Shown: piece by piece, positions 16,579 through 25,617 of the stretch
How the letters are laid out: each line of letters opens with the position of its first letter
Position numbering within the stretch: position 1 is the first letter of the stretch
Assembly: GCA_020161655.1 (NCBI GenBank)
Contig: JAIUPC010000004.1
Span: 248,001 to 312,000, forward strand
Source of the DNA: Pseudomonadota bacterium
GTDB taxonomy: Bacteria > Pseudomonadota > Alphaproteobacteria > Rhodobacterales > Rhodobacteraceae
Length of the DNA: 64,000 bases
Direction: 5' to 3'
Notes under the pieces: model-generated
Told to the model about the DNA's origin: nothing
The model's input: only the letters and a program-made list of their open reading frames with translations
Databases searched by the model: none
Translations under genes and position numbers: made by a program

Positions 16579-17680
16579 ATGAAGATCAAGGAAATCCACG
16601 TCTACGCCCATGACCCGCCAGTCAAGGGTGGCCCCTATCGGATGGCCAATGCGCTTGTCCATTCGCTGGATACCACGCTGGTGAAGATCGTCACCGATAC
16701 CGGCCTTGTGGGCTGGGGCGAAACCTGCCCCGTCGGCCCGACCTATGCGCCTGCCCACGCCAAAGGCGCCCGCGGCGCTGGAGGAGATGGGGCCGTGGCT
16801 GGTCGGGTCCTTGCTGCACCCGCTGACGCTGCGCCGGAAGATGGACAGCCTTCTGAACGGCCACCGCTACGCCAAGGCCGCCGTGGACATCGCGGCGCAT
16901 GACCTGCTGGGCAAGGCATACGGAGTGCGCGTGGCCGACCTGTTGGGCGGGGCGGTGACGGACCGGGTGCCGTCCTACTATGCCAGCGGCGTGGGGGAGC
17001 CTGACGATATAGCCCGCATCGCCGCCGAGAAGATGGCCGAGGGCTACCCCCGGATGCAGGTCAAGATCGGCGGTCGCCCGGTCGAGGTGGATATCGAGAC
17101 CTTGCGCAAGGTGTGGGAGGTGATCAGGGGCTCGGGCATGCGGCTCGCGGCGGACGGGAACCGGAGCCTGCCGACACGGGACGCGCTGCGACTGTCGCGC
17201 GAATGCCCGGACATTCCCTTCACTATGGAACAGCCCTGCGATACCATCGAGGAACTGGCGGCGATCCGGGCCTCGGTGCATCACGGCATCTATCTTGACG
17301 AGAACGGCGAGGACCTGGCGACCGTGATCCGTGTGGCGGGTCAGGGTCTGGTCGACGGGTTCGGGATGAAGGTCACGCGAATCGGAGGATTGCAGCAGAT
17401 GGCAGCTTTCCGCGACATTTGCGAGGCCCGCTGCCTGCCCCACACCTGCGACGACGCCTGGGGTGGCGACATCATCGCGGCGGCATGCACCCATATCGGC
17501 GCCACGGTCAGCCCGCGCCTGAACGAGGGCGTCTGGCTGGCGGCGCCCTACATCGAAGGCAACTACGACAGGACCGGCGTAAACATCGTCGACGGTCACA
17601 TCAGGCTGCCGGATGGCCCGGGTCTGGGCGTGGTGCCCGACGAGGGCCGGTTCGGCAAACCCCTTCTCTCGTTTGGATGA
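16579..17680 (+). pseudogene. hpbD: mandelate racemase/muconate lactonizing enzyme family, hydroxyproline betaine 2-epimerase-like (HpbD), frameshifted
   Basis: The N-terminal capping domain is read from ATG 16579 ([20 protein letters not shown] ... [19 protein letters not shown]). At about 16771-16775 two bases are missing from a GCGC run, and the homologous frame continues as [13 protein letters not shown] to 17680. The barrel keeps the catalytic lysines (MQVKIGG and [11 protein letters not shown]) and metal ligands Asp in LAADGNRS, Glu in TMEQP and Asp in IYLDENGED. From memory it closely resembles the Pelagibaca hydroxyproline betaine 2-epimerase along its whole length. Role: racemise C2 of a proline-type betaine. 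Flanked by the MttB-like gene and two SDRs. Confidence 0.82.
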
Positions 17681-17685
17681 GGAAA

Positions 17686-18414
17686 ATGAACGATCTCAAG
17701 GGCAAGAAGGCGCTGGTCACGGGGGCGGCCGGCGGCATCGGGGCGGCGGTGGTCCGGGCGCTTAGGGCTGAGGGCGTCGCCGTGGCGGTGGCTGACCGCG
17801 ATGTGACGGGGATCGAGGCCGAGGCACATCTGCCGGGCAACCTTCTGGAGCCGGCCTATGCCGATGGGCTTCCAGCCGTGGCGAATGCGGCGCTCGGCGG
17901 GCTCGACATCGTCATCAACAACGCGGGCGTCATCACCCGGGGCAGGGTGGACGAGACCACGGATGCGGACTGGGACCTGTCTTTGGGCGTCAATGTCGAG
18001 GCGCCGTTCCGCATCTGCCGGGCCGCCATACCCTTGCCGCCGCCGGGGTCGGCCATCGTCAATGTCGCCTCCTGCTGGGGCCTGAGGCCGGGGCCGGGCC
18101 ATGCGGTCTACTGCATGACCAAGGCGGCGATTGCCTCTCTCACTCAATGCATGGGGATGGACCACGCCCATCAGGGCATCCGCATCAACGCCGTCGCCCC
18201 GAATGAGGTCAACACGCCGATGCTGAGGTCCGGCTTCGCGAAACGGGGCTTCGACCCCGACAGCGCGATTGCGGAACTCGGCAGGACCGTCCCCCTCGGC
18301 CGGATCGCCGAGCCGGAGGATATTGCCGACGTGATCCTCTTTCTCGCCTCCGACGCCGCCCGCTACATCTGCGGCGCGGTGATCGAGGTGAACGGCGGAA
18401 AGGCGGTCGGCTGA
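17686..18414 (+). CDS. short-chain dehydrogenase/reductase (SDR)
   Basis: 242 aa classical SDR. Cofactor motif [12 protein letters not shown] near residue 12, NNAG at [10 protein letters not shown], and the catalytic set Ser (NVASCWG), Tyr and Lys (YCMTK). The Asp after the second strand (VADRD) favours NAD. I chose ATG 17686 because GAGGAAA precedes it; ATG 17677, three codons upstream and overlapping the hpbD stop, is the alternative. It overlaps the next SDR (TGATG). The substrate is probably an oxidised intermediate of betaine catabolism. Confidence 0.85.
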   Translation: MNDLKGKKALVTGAAGGIGAAVVRALRAEGVAVAVADRDVTGIEAEAHLPGNLLEPAYADGLPAVANAALGGLDIVINNAGVITRGRVDETTDADWDLSLGVNVEAPFRICRAAIPLPPPGSAIVNVASCWGLRPGPGHAVYCMTKAAIASLTQCMGMDHAHQGIRINAVAPNEVNTPMLRSGFAKRGFDPDSAIAELGRTVPLGRIAEPEDIADVILFLASDAARYICGAVIEVNGGKAVG

Positions 18415-19145
18415 TGCGGTTTCAGGGCAGGGTCGCGCTTGTCACCGGCGGGCGGAGCGGCATCGGGCAGGCGATTGCCCGGCGCTTCGCGGAGGAAGGC
18501 GCGCGGGTCTTCACCGCGCAGCGTGGGGCCGATGCCACGTTCGAGGGGATCGAGGCCGATCTTTCCGATGCCGCCGCCCCGGCTGCCGTCGTAGCCGAGG
18601 TTGCCGCGAGGGCGGGGCGTCTCGACATCCTCGTCAACAATGCCGGCGTGATGCAGGAGGCCGGCGTCGAGGAGATGTCTCTTGCCGACTGGGAACGGAC
18701 GATCCGGGTGAACCTGACCGCGCCCTTCCTCATGATCAAGGCAGCGCTAACGCATCTCAGGGCGGCGAAGGGCAGCATCGTCAACATCGGCTCGATCGAG
18801 GGGCTGGGGTCGAACCCCCGGCACGCCGCCTATTGCGCGTCAAAGGCCGGGCTGCACGGGCTGACGCGGGCGGTGGCGGTCGATCACGGGGCCGAGGGCA
18901 TCCGCTGCAACGCGGTCGCGCCGGGCTGGATCGACACCGACCTCAACGAGGCTTTCGTCGACGGGATGCCCGATCCGGCTGCGTTCCGCCGCGACATCGG
19001 CCGCATCCATCCGGTCGGGCGCACAGGGCAGCCCGAAGAGGTGGCGGCGCTGGTGGCCTGGCTCGCCTCCGACGAGGCTGGTTTTGTCACCGGGCAGGTC
19101 TGGACCGTGGACGGCGGGAGGATGGCGAAGCTTTCGCTGCCGTAG
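18414..19145 (+). CDS. short-chain dehydrogenase/reductase (SDR), second
   Basis: 243 aa. Cofactor motif [15 protein letters not shown]; the following FTAQRGAD has Arg where NADP-preferring SDRs place a basic residue. NNAG is LVNNAGVM and the active site is Ser in NIGSIEG with Tyr/Lys in YCASK. It starts inside the stop of the first SDR, a strong sign of coupling. It ends with a TAG that is part of a 30-bp palindrome. Substrate unknown. Confidence 0.87.
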   Translation: MRFQGRVALVTGGRSGIGQAIARRFAEEGARVFTAQRGADATFEGIEADLSDAAAPAAVVAEVAARAGRLDILVNNAGVMQEAGVEEMSLADWERTIRVNLTAPFLMIKAALTHLRAAKGSIVNIGSIEGLGSNPRHAAYCASKAGLHGLTRAVAVDHGAEGIRCNAVAPGWIDTDLNEAFVDGMPDPAAFRRDIGRIHPVGRTGQPEEVAALVAWLASDEAGFVTGQVWTVDGGRMAKLSLP

Positions 19146-19170
19146 GATGGGCAATATTGCCCATCCTACG
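19141..19170. repeat. perfect 30-bp palindrome, copy 3 and longest
   Basis: CGTAGGATGGGCAAT followed by its exact complement in reverse. Its central 22 bp equal the copies at 970-991 and 1151-1172. It contains the SDR stop codon and lies between convergent genes, so it could act as a bidirectional transcript end. Confidence 0.88.
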
Positions 19171-19178
19171 CCGCCCAC

Positions 19179-20519
19179 CTATTCCCGCCCCGCGCGCCAT
19201 TCCTTCCAGCGCAGGAAGACATTGGCGCCGAAGGTCGAGAAGGGCTTCGGCGGCAGTTTCGTCGGCGCTGCGTCGGCAGCGAAATGGCGTGTGGCGTCAG
19301 ATGTCTGGCCCATGGCGAGTTCGGCCGCGGCGATGCCGGTAAGGGTCGAGCGCGCGGTGCCAAGCCCGTTGCAGACGGTGGCGGCGAAAAGGCCGGGTTC
19401 CAGTTCCTTCGCAATCGAGACGGCGTTGCGGGTCAGGCAGAGATGCCCGGCCCAGGTGTATTCCTGCCTCACGTCCTTCAGCGCCGGGAAACGGTCGGCG
19501 AACTTGCGGGCGTGGACGGCAGCGGCGCGGTGAAGGTCGGCCTCTGACGCCTCCATCCCCGGCAGGAAGCTGGCGCAGGTGCGGGTGACGATGCGGTTGC
19601 CGCCAAGCGCCGTGTCGATCCGGCGCATGGTGGTGCCCATGGGGTCAGCCGGCGTGACGCCCCAGCGCGGCTGGCCGCCAAGCGCCTTCAGCGCGTCCGC
19701 GCCAAGGTCCACGGTCATCGACGCGTAGAGGAAGACATGCATCAGCCGGTTCTCGGCAAAGCCGAAGCTTTCGAGATGGCCGTTGTTGGCAAGGATCACC
19801 TTGCCGGCGCTGACGCGGCCCTTGGCCGTGGTCGCGGTCCAGCCACTGCCCACCCGCTCGATGGCCGTCACCGGGGTCTGTTCCCAAACACCCACGCCCG
19901 CGGCCCGCAGCCCTTCGCCGAAACCGCGCACGAAGCCTGCGGGTTGCAGCATCACCGTGCCGGGGGTGTAGAGGCCGGAGACATAGTGCCGGCTGCCGGT
20001 CAGCGCCTCCATCCCCTTGGCGTCCAGTCGTTCGTTCGGCTCGCCAAGCGAGGTCAGGTGATCGGCGTAGGAGCGGTTGAGCGCATCCGCCGTCTCCGAG
20101 GCCGCGCCGTTCACCTTGCCGACCGGGTCGAAGTAGTCCGCCTTGATGCCGTAGTTCTCGACCGCACCCTTGGCGAAGGCGATGGCCTGCCGGTTGAGCG
20201 CGATCATGCCCCGGTCGTCGCCATGGCCGGCGTAGTCGTCCGAGGTCAGCTCATGCGGCAGGTCGATCATGAAGCCGGAGTTTCGGCCCGAGGCGCCTTC
20301 GGCGAGGCGCCCGGCCTCAAGGACCGCGACCTTCAGCGTCGGGTCGATCTGCCGAAGCCTGCGCGCCGCCGCGAGGCCGGCAAAGCCGCCGCCGATGATC
20401 GCGACATCGACCGTCGTGTCGCCCGGCAAGGGCAGGGGCGCAGGCTGGCCCGGGAGGATCGCCGACCATGCGGCAGCTCCGCGTTGCTTAGGCGTGCGGC
20501 GCGCCTCATGTCGCGTCAT
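19179..20519 (-). CDS. NAD(P)/FAD-dependent oxidoreductase, DadA/PuuB-type amine oxidase
   Basis: 446 aa. The FAD-binding dinucleotide fold is VDVAIIGGGFAGLAAARRLR near residue 38, after a leader (AAWSAILPG) typical of the gamma-glutamylputrescine oxidase/glycine oxidase group. GRNSGFMIDLPHE follows, with NGLGTARSTLTG near the C-terminus closing the FAD site. Members oxidise secondary or tertiary amines such as N-methylated amino acids. The start overlaps the stop of the reductase gene upstream by four bases. I infer oxidation of an N-methyl or D-amino intermediate in this locus. Confidence 0.83.
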   Translation of the reverse strand: MTRHEARRTPKQRGAAAWSAILPGQPAPLPLPGDTTVDVAIIGGGFAGLAAARRLRQIDPTLKVAVLEAGRLAEGASGRNSGFMIDLPHELTSDDYAGHGDDRGMIALNRQAIAFAKGAVENYGIKADYFDPVGKVNGAASETADALNRSYADHLTSLGEPNERLDAKGMEALTGSRHYVSGLYTPGTVMLQPAGFVRGFGEGLRAAGVGVWEQTPVTAIERVGSGWTATTAKGRVSAGKVILANNGHLESFGFAENRLMHVFLYASMTVDLGADALKALGGQPRWGVTPADPMGTTMRRIDTALGGNRIVTRTCASFLPGMEASEADLHRAAAVHARKFADRFPALKDVRQEYTWAGHLCLTRNAVSIAKELEPGLFAATVCNGLGTARSTLTGIAAAELAMGQTSDATRHFAADAAPTKLPPKPFSTFGANVFLRWKEWRAGRE

Positions 20520-21286
20520 CCCCGGTTCCCGTCCTTTTCCGCAAGCTGGAGCCGCCCGCGAAATCCGTCAAGACCCCGGCGCAGGTCTGCCTTGGCGGGT
20601 TCCATCGCGGCGCGCAGGGTCGCGTTCAACCCGCCCCCGGTGGACAACTTCGCCAGAGCCCCGGCCAGTTCCCCCGGCGCTGGACGGGCAGGCAGGTAGC
20701 CCCGGATCATCGCGGCGATGTAAGTCTCCGCCGCGTCGCGGTCGCCGGTGAATCCGGCCAGCCAGTCGGCGGCGGCAAGAAGCTGGTCGAGGATCGGCGA
20801 GCAGAGGGCCGACGCGCCAAGATGGGCGCTGAGCGCCGCCTCGGAGCGTAGCGGGATCACCGGATTGCGCTGACCGAAGAGCGCCTCCACCACTGGCGAG
20901 GCCGGATAGACCGGCAGCGGGCAGCCACCCTTGGCGATGGGCGGCAGCGGGATGGTGATGGCGATGTCGGTCACCGGGGCGCAAAGCTGGCGGAGCTTCG
21001 CAAGTGGTGCATCGACCATGACGGAGATGATCGTTTGCCCCGCGCGGAACGGCAGGCCCGGCAGCGCTTCTTCTGCCACCCGGGCCAGAAGGCAGAGAAA
21101 GACCACGTCCGATCCGGCGACCACCTGATCGTTCGGGGCGACGGCGACCCCCGCAACCTCGGCGACCAGCGCGGTCGCCACGGCAGCGTTGCGGGGCGAG
21201 ACGAGGATCTGGTGCCCCTGTCCCGCCAGCCCGCGCACCATGGCGGCGGTAATCTCACCCGTTCCGATGAAGCCCAGCCGCGCCAT
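20516..21286 (-). CDS. pyrroline-5-carboxylate reductase-like NAD(P)-binding protein
   Basis: 256 aa. The N-terminal Rossmann motif RLGFIGTGEITAAMVRGLAGQG and the segment SDVVFLCLLARVAEEAL match ProC-type reductases. The C-terminal helical domain (ALAKLSTGGGLNATLRAAME) is similar in position to the ProC dimerisation domain but diverged. It overlaps the aldehyde dehydrogenase by one base upstream and the flavin oxidase downstream. An imine or pyrroline carboxylate is a sensible substrate in a proline-betaine-type pathway, but this is inference. Confidence 0.78.
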   Translation of the reverse strand: MARLGFIGTGEITAAMVRGLAGQGHQILVSPRNAAVATALVAEVAGVAVAPNDQVVAGSDVVFLCLLARVAEEALPGLPFRAGQTIISVMVDAPLAKLRQLCAPVTDIAITIPLPPIAKGGCPLPVYPASPVVEALFGQRNPVIPLRSEAALSAHLGASALCSPILDQLLAAADWLAGFTGDRDAAETYIAAMIRGYLPARPAPGELAGALAKLSTGGGLNATLRAAMEPAKADLRRGLDGFRGRLQLAEKDGNRG

Positions 21287-22779
21287 CAGCCAACGGACTC
21301 GTCCGCGTCATCGGCCAGATCGACCCAGATGGTCTTGACCTGCGTGTACTGGTCATGGGCGTGGATGCCGTTGTCCCTGCCGCCGAAGCCCGATTGCTTG
21401 AAGCCGCCGAAGGGGGTGGAGATGTCGCCCTCGCCGAAGCTGTTCACCGTGACCGTGCCCGCCCGGATCGCCCTTGCGCCCCGAAGCGCCTTCTTGACGT
21501 TGCCGGTGAAGATCGAGGCGGCGAGGCCGTAGGCGGTGTCATTGGCGAGCGCGATCGCCTCGTCGAAGCTTGCCACCGTCAGGACCGACAGCACCGGCCC
21601 GAAGATCTCCTCGCGCGCCTGCTCAGCGTCGGGGGCAACGTCAAGAACCGTCGGCTCGACGAAACCCTTCTCGGCCTTGCCGCCCATCAGGACCTTCGGC
21701 CCCTTGCCAAGGAAGGAGGCGACCTTGTCGAAATGCGCTTTCGACACCAGCGCGCCGACCCGGTTCGCAGGGTCCAGGGGATCGCCCATCGGCCATTCGC
21801 GGGCATGGGCGAGGATGCGCTGCAAAAGCGCGTCCTTCACGCCCTTCTGCACGATCAGGCGGGATGAGGCGGAGCAGTTTTCGCCCATGTTCCAGAAGGC
21901 GCCGTTGACGATATGGGCGGCGACGCGGTCGAGGTTCTCGGCGTCATCAAGGACCACGGCGGGGTTCTTGCCGCCCATCTCCAGCGTGACTTCCTTGAGG
22001 TTGCTCTCCGCCGCGTAGCGCAGGAAGCGGCGGCCGGTTTCGGTGCTGCCGGTGAAGCTGACCGCGTCGATGTCCTTGTGGCGACCGATCGGCTCGCCAA
22101 CCTCCGGCCCGGTGCCGGGGACGACGTTCAAGACGCCGGCGGGGATGCCCGCCTCCATTGCCAGTTCGGCCACCCGCAAGGTGGTGAGCGGGGTTTCCTC
22201 GGCGGGCTTGACGATGACGGAACAGCCGGCAGCGAGCGCGGGGCCGATCTTCCAGGCGAGCATCAGAAGCGGGAAGTTCCAAGGCAGGACGAGGCCGACG
22301 ACGCCCACCGGTTCGCGGACGATCATGGCGATGTGGTTGTCGGATGCCGGGGCGACCTGATCGTAGATCTTGTCGATGAGTTCGGCGTGCCAGGTCAGGC
22401 AGTTGACGGTTTCCGGCAGATCGACGGTTTCGCAGTCGAAGATCGTCTTGCCAGAGTCGATGCTCTCCAGCACCGCCAGTTCCCGTGCATTGCGCTTGAT
22501 GAGCTTGGCGAGACGGATCAGCGCCTCCTTCCGGTCACGCGGGTGAAGCTGCGACCAGCGCCCGTCCTCGAAGGCATCGCGGGCCTTGCCTACGGCCAGA
22601 TCCACGTCCTCCGGCCCGCAGGCGGCGACCTTCGCCAGGACCTTGCCGGTGGCCGGGTTCATTGTGTCGAAGGTCTTGCCCTTGATCGCCGGGCGGAAAT
22701 GGCCGTCGATGAAGGCCTGCGCCGGGAAGGTCAGGCCGGCGGCGATGGCCTTGTATTCTTCGGTTGTCAGTAGGGTCAT
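21286..22779 (-). CDS. aldehyde dehydrogenase (PuuC-like)
   Basis: 497 aa, full-length NAD(P)-dependent aldehyde dehydrogenase. PWNFPLLMLAWKIGPALAAG and the cofactor lysine in VKPAEETP, the glycine motif FTGSTETGRRF, general base Glu in LEMGGKNP, and catalytic Cys in NMGENCSASSRL. Similar in style to gamma-glutamyl-gamma-aminobutyraldehyde dehydrogenase. In this locus oxidation of a ring-opened semialdehyde (for example alpha-ketoglutarate semialdehyde) to the acid is the simplest role. Only four bases separate it from the DapA-family gene. Confidence 0.88.
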   Translation of the reverse strand: MTLLTTEEYKAIAAGLTFPAQAFIDGHFRPAIKGKTFDTMNPATGKVLAKVAACGPEDVDLAVGKARDAFEDGRWSQLHPRDRKEALIRLAKLIKRNARELAVLESIDSGKTIFDCETVDLPETVNCLTWHAELIDKIYDQVAPASDNHIAMIVREPVGVVGLVLPWNFPLLMLAWKIGPALAAGCSVIVKPAEETPLTTLRVAELAMEAGIPAGVLNVVPGTGPEVGEPIGRHKDIDAVSFTGSTETGRRFLRYAAESNLKEVTLEMGGKNPAVVLDDAENLDRVAAHIVNGAFWNMGENCSASSRLIVQKGVKDALLQRILAHAREWPMGDPLDPANRVGALVSKAHFDKVASFLGKGPKVLMGGKAEKGFVEPTVLDVAPDAEQAREEIFGPVLSVLTVASFDEAIALANDTAYGLAASIFTGNVKKALRGARAIRAGTVTVNSFGEGDISTPFGGFKQSGFGGRDNGIHAHDQYTQVKTIWVDLADDADESVG

Positions 22780-22783
22780 CGTC

Positions 22784-23686
22784 TTACTCCGCCTCGATCT
22801 CGGCCACGGTGCGCTTCAGGACGCGCACCACCTGTTCCAACTGCCGCTTGTCGTCCTTGTTCAGGCCTTTCAGCGGCGGGCGCGATGGGCCGGCATAGTG
22901 GCCGTCGATCTCGCAGCCGTGCTTGATGCACTGGATGAACTTGCCGCCCTGTTCGAGCACGCGCATCAAGGGCATCAGCGCCGACATTATGCGGCGGCCC
23001 TTGGCGAAGTTGCCCTCGACCGCGCAGGCCTTCCAGAGCGCGATGTGTTCCTTCGGCAGGAAGTTCGACCCGCCGCAAACCCAGCTCCGCGCGCCCCAGG
23101 CGAAGAACTCCAGCGCCTGATCGTCCATGCCGCAGGACATCTGGATATGCGGATAGTCGCGGGCCAGAAGGTGGACGCGGTTGATATCGCCCGAGCTTTC
23201 CTTGATCGCCGCGAAATTACGGCTGCGGCCGACGCGGTCAAGGAACTCCTCGCCCATGTTGATGCCCATGCGGCCGGGGTAGTTGTAAAGCATGATCGGC
23301 AGGTCGGCCGCCCGGTCGATGGCGAGCGCGTTCAGCGCATTCTCGCGTTCGGTCGGCACCGAATAGGGCGGGCTGCCCACAAGGATCGCCGCCGCGCCGA
23401 TCTTGGCGGCATGTTCGGCCATGCGGATCGAATCCTCCAGCCGGATCGCCACGGTGCCGACGATCAGCGGCACGCGGGTTCCGATGATCTCCTTGGCGAG
23501 GCCCGCCATCTCGACCCGCTCCTCCATCGACTGCGCGTAATATTCGCCGGTCGAGCCGCCATTGATGAGGCCGTGAACCCCGGAGGCGATCAGGTAGTCG
23601 ATCATCGCCGCGAAGGCGTCGCTGTCGATGCTGCCATCTTCCCGGTGCGGGGTGATGACGGGGGTGCAAATGCCTTCGAACTTCAT
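22784..23686 (-). CDS. dihydrodipicolinate synthase (DapA) family lyase/deaminase
   Basis: 300 aa class I aldolase-type barrel. GICTPVITPHREDGSID at the start, GLINGGSTGEYYAQS (the GGTGE-like loop), the catalytic Tyr in LYNYPGRMGI and Schiff-base Lys in FAAIKESSGD are all present. Family members in hydroxyproline pathways deaminate pyrroline-4-hydroxy-2-carboxylate to alpha-ketoglutarate semialdehyde; position next to an aldehyde dehydrogenase and hpbD supports that reading, but other keto-acid lyases fit. ATG 23686 has GAGGAG upstream and overlaps the regulator's stop. Confidence 0.85.
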   Translation of the reverse strand: MKFEGICTPVITPHREDGSIDSDAFAAMIDYLIASGVHGLINGGSTGEYYAQSMEERVEMAGLAKEIIGTRVPLIVGTVAIRLEDSIRMAEHAAKIGAAAILVGSPPYSVPTERENALNALAIDRAADLPIMLYNYPGRMGINMGEEFLDRVGRSRNFAAIKESSGDINRVHLLARDYPHIQMSCGMDDQALEFFAWGARSWVCGGSNFLPKEHIALWKACAVEGNFAKGRRIMSALMPLMRVLEQGGKFIQCIKHGCEIDGHYAGPSRPPLKGLNKDDKRQLEQVVRVLKRTVAEIEAE

Positions 23687-24405
23687 GAAGCTCCTCGTTG
23701 TTCCTCGGCGCCGGGCGCGCGGCCAAGCGGGAAATGCAGGCTGGCGGGGGTGACAAAGCTCTCGATCTGGGCGCGGGACAGTTCCCAATGGGCGACGGCC
23801 AGATCGGCGGCGGCATCGGCATTGCCGGCTTCGATCAGGTCGATGAACTGGTCGTGCTGGTCAGCGGCCAGCTCGCGCTGGTGGGAAAGCTCCACCTTGC
23901 GCGGGTTGTAGAAGGTCATGCCGATGCGGGTGTGGTCGATCAAGAGGCGGCGGAGGCTTGGCATCAGGAATTCATTGTCGGCCATCTCGCCGATGATCGA
24001 ATGAAAACGCTCATTGCCAATGGCGCGTTCGGCGGCGTCGCCGTTGGCAATCGCCTGCCGGAACGACCACTGGCACTGCTTCAGCTTCACCACTTGCGCC
24101 GGTGTCGCATGTTCTGCCGCAAGCCGCGTCGTCGCCGCATAAATCATCGGCGCCGCCATGAAGAAGTTCCGCATCGTCTTGTGCGTCATCGGCGCAACCT
24201 GCGCGCCGCGGTTTTCATTGAGGACGACGTAGCCCTCGCCGGCAAGCTGGCGCAGCACCTCACGCAAGGGCGGGCGCGAGATGCCGTAGTTTTCGGAAAG
24301 CTCGGTTTCATCGAGGTAGACACCCGGCTCTAGCGCCTGGGTCAGGACCCTGCGGCGCAGGTCATCCACGCATTGGGCCTTCTTGCTCTTGCTCTCCGGT
24401 TCCAC
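23683..24405 (-). CDS. GntR-family transcriptional regulator (FadR/FCD subfamily)
   Basis: 240 aa. N-terminal winged helix with LDETELSENYGISRPPLREVLRQLAGEGYVV, then a helical FCD ligand domain (ERFHSIIGEMADNEFLMPSLRRLL, HQRELAADQHDQFIDLIEAG) with acidic and His residues that usually hold a metal. I chose GTG 24405, with GGAGAG upstream; ATG 24483 would put the N-terminus inside the operator region. It overlaps the DapA-family gene and faces the ABC transporter, so it probably represses both sides. Confidence 0.87.
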   Translation of the reverse strand: MEPESKSKKAQCVDDLRRRVLTQALEPGVYLDETELSENYGISRPPLREVLRQLAGEGYVVLNENRGAQVAPMTHKTMRNFFMAAPMIYAATTRLAAEHATPAQVVKLKQCQWSFRQAIANGDAAERAIGNERFHSIIGEMADNEFLMPSLRRLLIDHTRIGMTFYNPRKVELSHQRELAADQHDQFIDLIEAGNADAAADLAVAHWELSRAQIESFVTPASLHFPLGRAPGAEEQRGAS

Positions 24406-24463
24406 GGTCGCTCTCCAAGCTGATTCATCCTGTCGGATCGGTGAATCAGTATCCGCACTCTTC

Positions 24464-24517
24464 TGTAGTCTACAATAATACATACTGTCTACATCATAGT
24501 TTTGTGATTGTAGTATG
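24464..24517. promoter_or_regulatory. candidate GntR operator cluster in the divergent promoter
   Basis: TGTAGTCTACA (24464-24474) is a palindrome. Further half-sites are ACTGTCTACA (24484-24493) and TGATTGTAGTATG (24505-24517), the last pairing with CATACT at 24481-24486. The segment is AT-rich in a GC-rich surrounding. A separate perfect repeat TGATTCA...TGAATCA lies at 24421-24427 and 24441-24447. Confidence 0.65.
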
Positions 24518-24537
24518 GAAGGCTGGGGAGAATCTGC

Positions 24538-25617
24538 ATGGCTGGATCTGAGCGCGAAGGCGTCATTCGGTGCGAGGGGATCTGGAAGATCTTCGGAGAG
24601 AAGTCGCGCCAGGCGATGGAGGCCGTGCAGCGCGAAGGGCTGTCCAAGCGCGAGATACGCGAACGGTTCGACTGCGTCGTCGGCGTTCAGGACGCGAGCT
24701 TCAGCGTCAGCCGCGGTGAGATCTTCTGTATCATGGGGCTGTCGGGGTCGGGCAAGTCGACGCTGATCCGCCACATCAACCGGCTGATCGAACCGACATC
24801 GGGCGCGGTCTATATCGAGGGCGAGAACGTCAATGCGATGAACCCGCAGGCGCTGCGGCATTTGCGGGCCGAAAAGATCGGCATGGTCTTCCAGTCGATG
24901 GCGCTGATGCCGCATCGGACCGTCCGCGATAACGTGGCGTTCTCGCTCGAGGTGCGCGGCGTGGCCGAGGCCGAGCGCGCCAAGGTCGCCGCCCGCGCCA
25001 TCGAGATGGTGGACCTGACCGGCTGGGACGCGAAATACCCCGACGAGCTTTCGGGCGGGATGCAGCAGCGCGTGGGTCTTGCCCGGGCGCTGGCGGCGGA
25101 CCCGACGATCCTGCTGATGGATGAGCCTTTCAGCGCCCTTGATCCGCTGATCCGGCGGCAGTTGCAGGGCACCTTCATGGAACTGTCGGCGGAACTCCAC
25201 AAGACCACGGTCTTCATCACCCATGACCTCGACGAGGCGATCCGCATCGGCGACCGCATCGCCATCATGAAGGATGGCGTGCTGGTGCAGATCGGCACCC
25301 CGGAAGAGATCGTGACCGAGCCTGCCGACGACTATGTAGCTGAATTCGTGGCCGGAATATCAAAACTCGACCTCGTGACGGCGGCGCGGATCATGCAGCC
25401 CCTGGCACAGTATCTGAAGGCCAACGGCCCGCAGGAGACCGGCGCATGGCCGGTGTCTAAGCCCTCCGACAAGCTCAATGAACTCGTCGATCTGGCGGTC
25501 GGCACCGACCATCCGATCCTTGTCGCGGCGGACGGTCAGCCCATCGGCGTCGTCACCAAGCGCGCGCTTCTGCGCGGCATTCAGGGCAGGGATGAAACCG
25601 AAGGGAGGGCCGCCTGA
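24538..25617 (+). CDS. proV: glycine betaine/proline-type ABC transporter ATP-binding protein (ProV/OpuAA)
   Basis: 359 aa. It has the ProV-specific N-terminal helix region (SREGLSKREIRERFDCVVGVQDASFSV in place) before Walker A GLSGSGKST, then signature LSGGMQQRVGLARALAADP, Walker B ILLMDEPFSALDP and H-loop ITHDLDEA. The C-terminal part after residue 260 resembles a CBS-type regulatory region (DHPILVAADGQPIGVVTKRALL). ATG 24538 follows GGGGAGAATCTGC. It overlaps the permease gene (TGATG). It imports a quaternary amine across the inner membrane. Confidence 0.88.
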   Translation: MAGSEREGVIRCEGIWKIFGEKSRQAMEAVQREGLSKREIRERFDCVVGVQDASFSVSRGEIFCIMGLSGSGKSTLIRHINRLIEPTSGAVYIEGENVNAMNPQALRHLRAEKIGMVFQSMALMPHRTVRDNVAFSLEVRGVAEAERAKVAARAIEMVDLTGWDAKYPDELSGGMQQRVGLARALAADPTILLMDEPFSALDPLIRRQLQGTFMELSAELHKTTVFITHDLDEAIRIGDRIAIMKDGVLVQIGTPEEIVTEPADDYVAEFVAGISKLDLVTAARIMQPLAQYLKANGPQETGAWPVSKPSDKLNELVDLAVGTDHPILVAADGQPIGVVTKRALLRGIQGRDETEGRAA

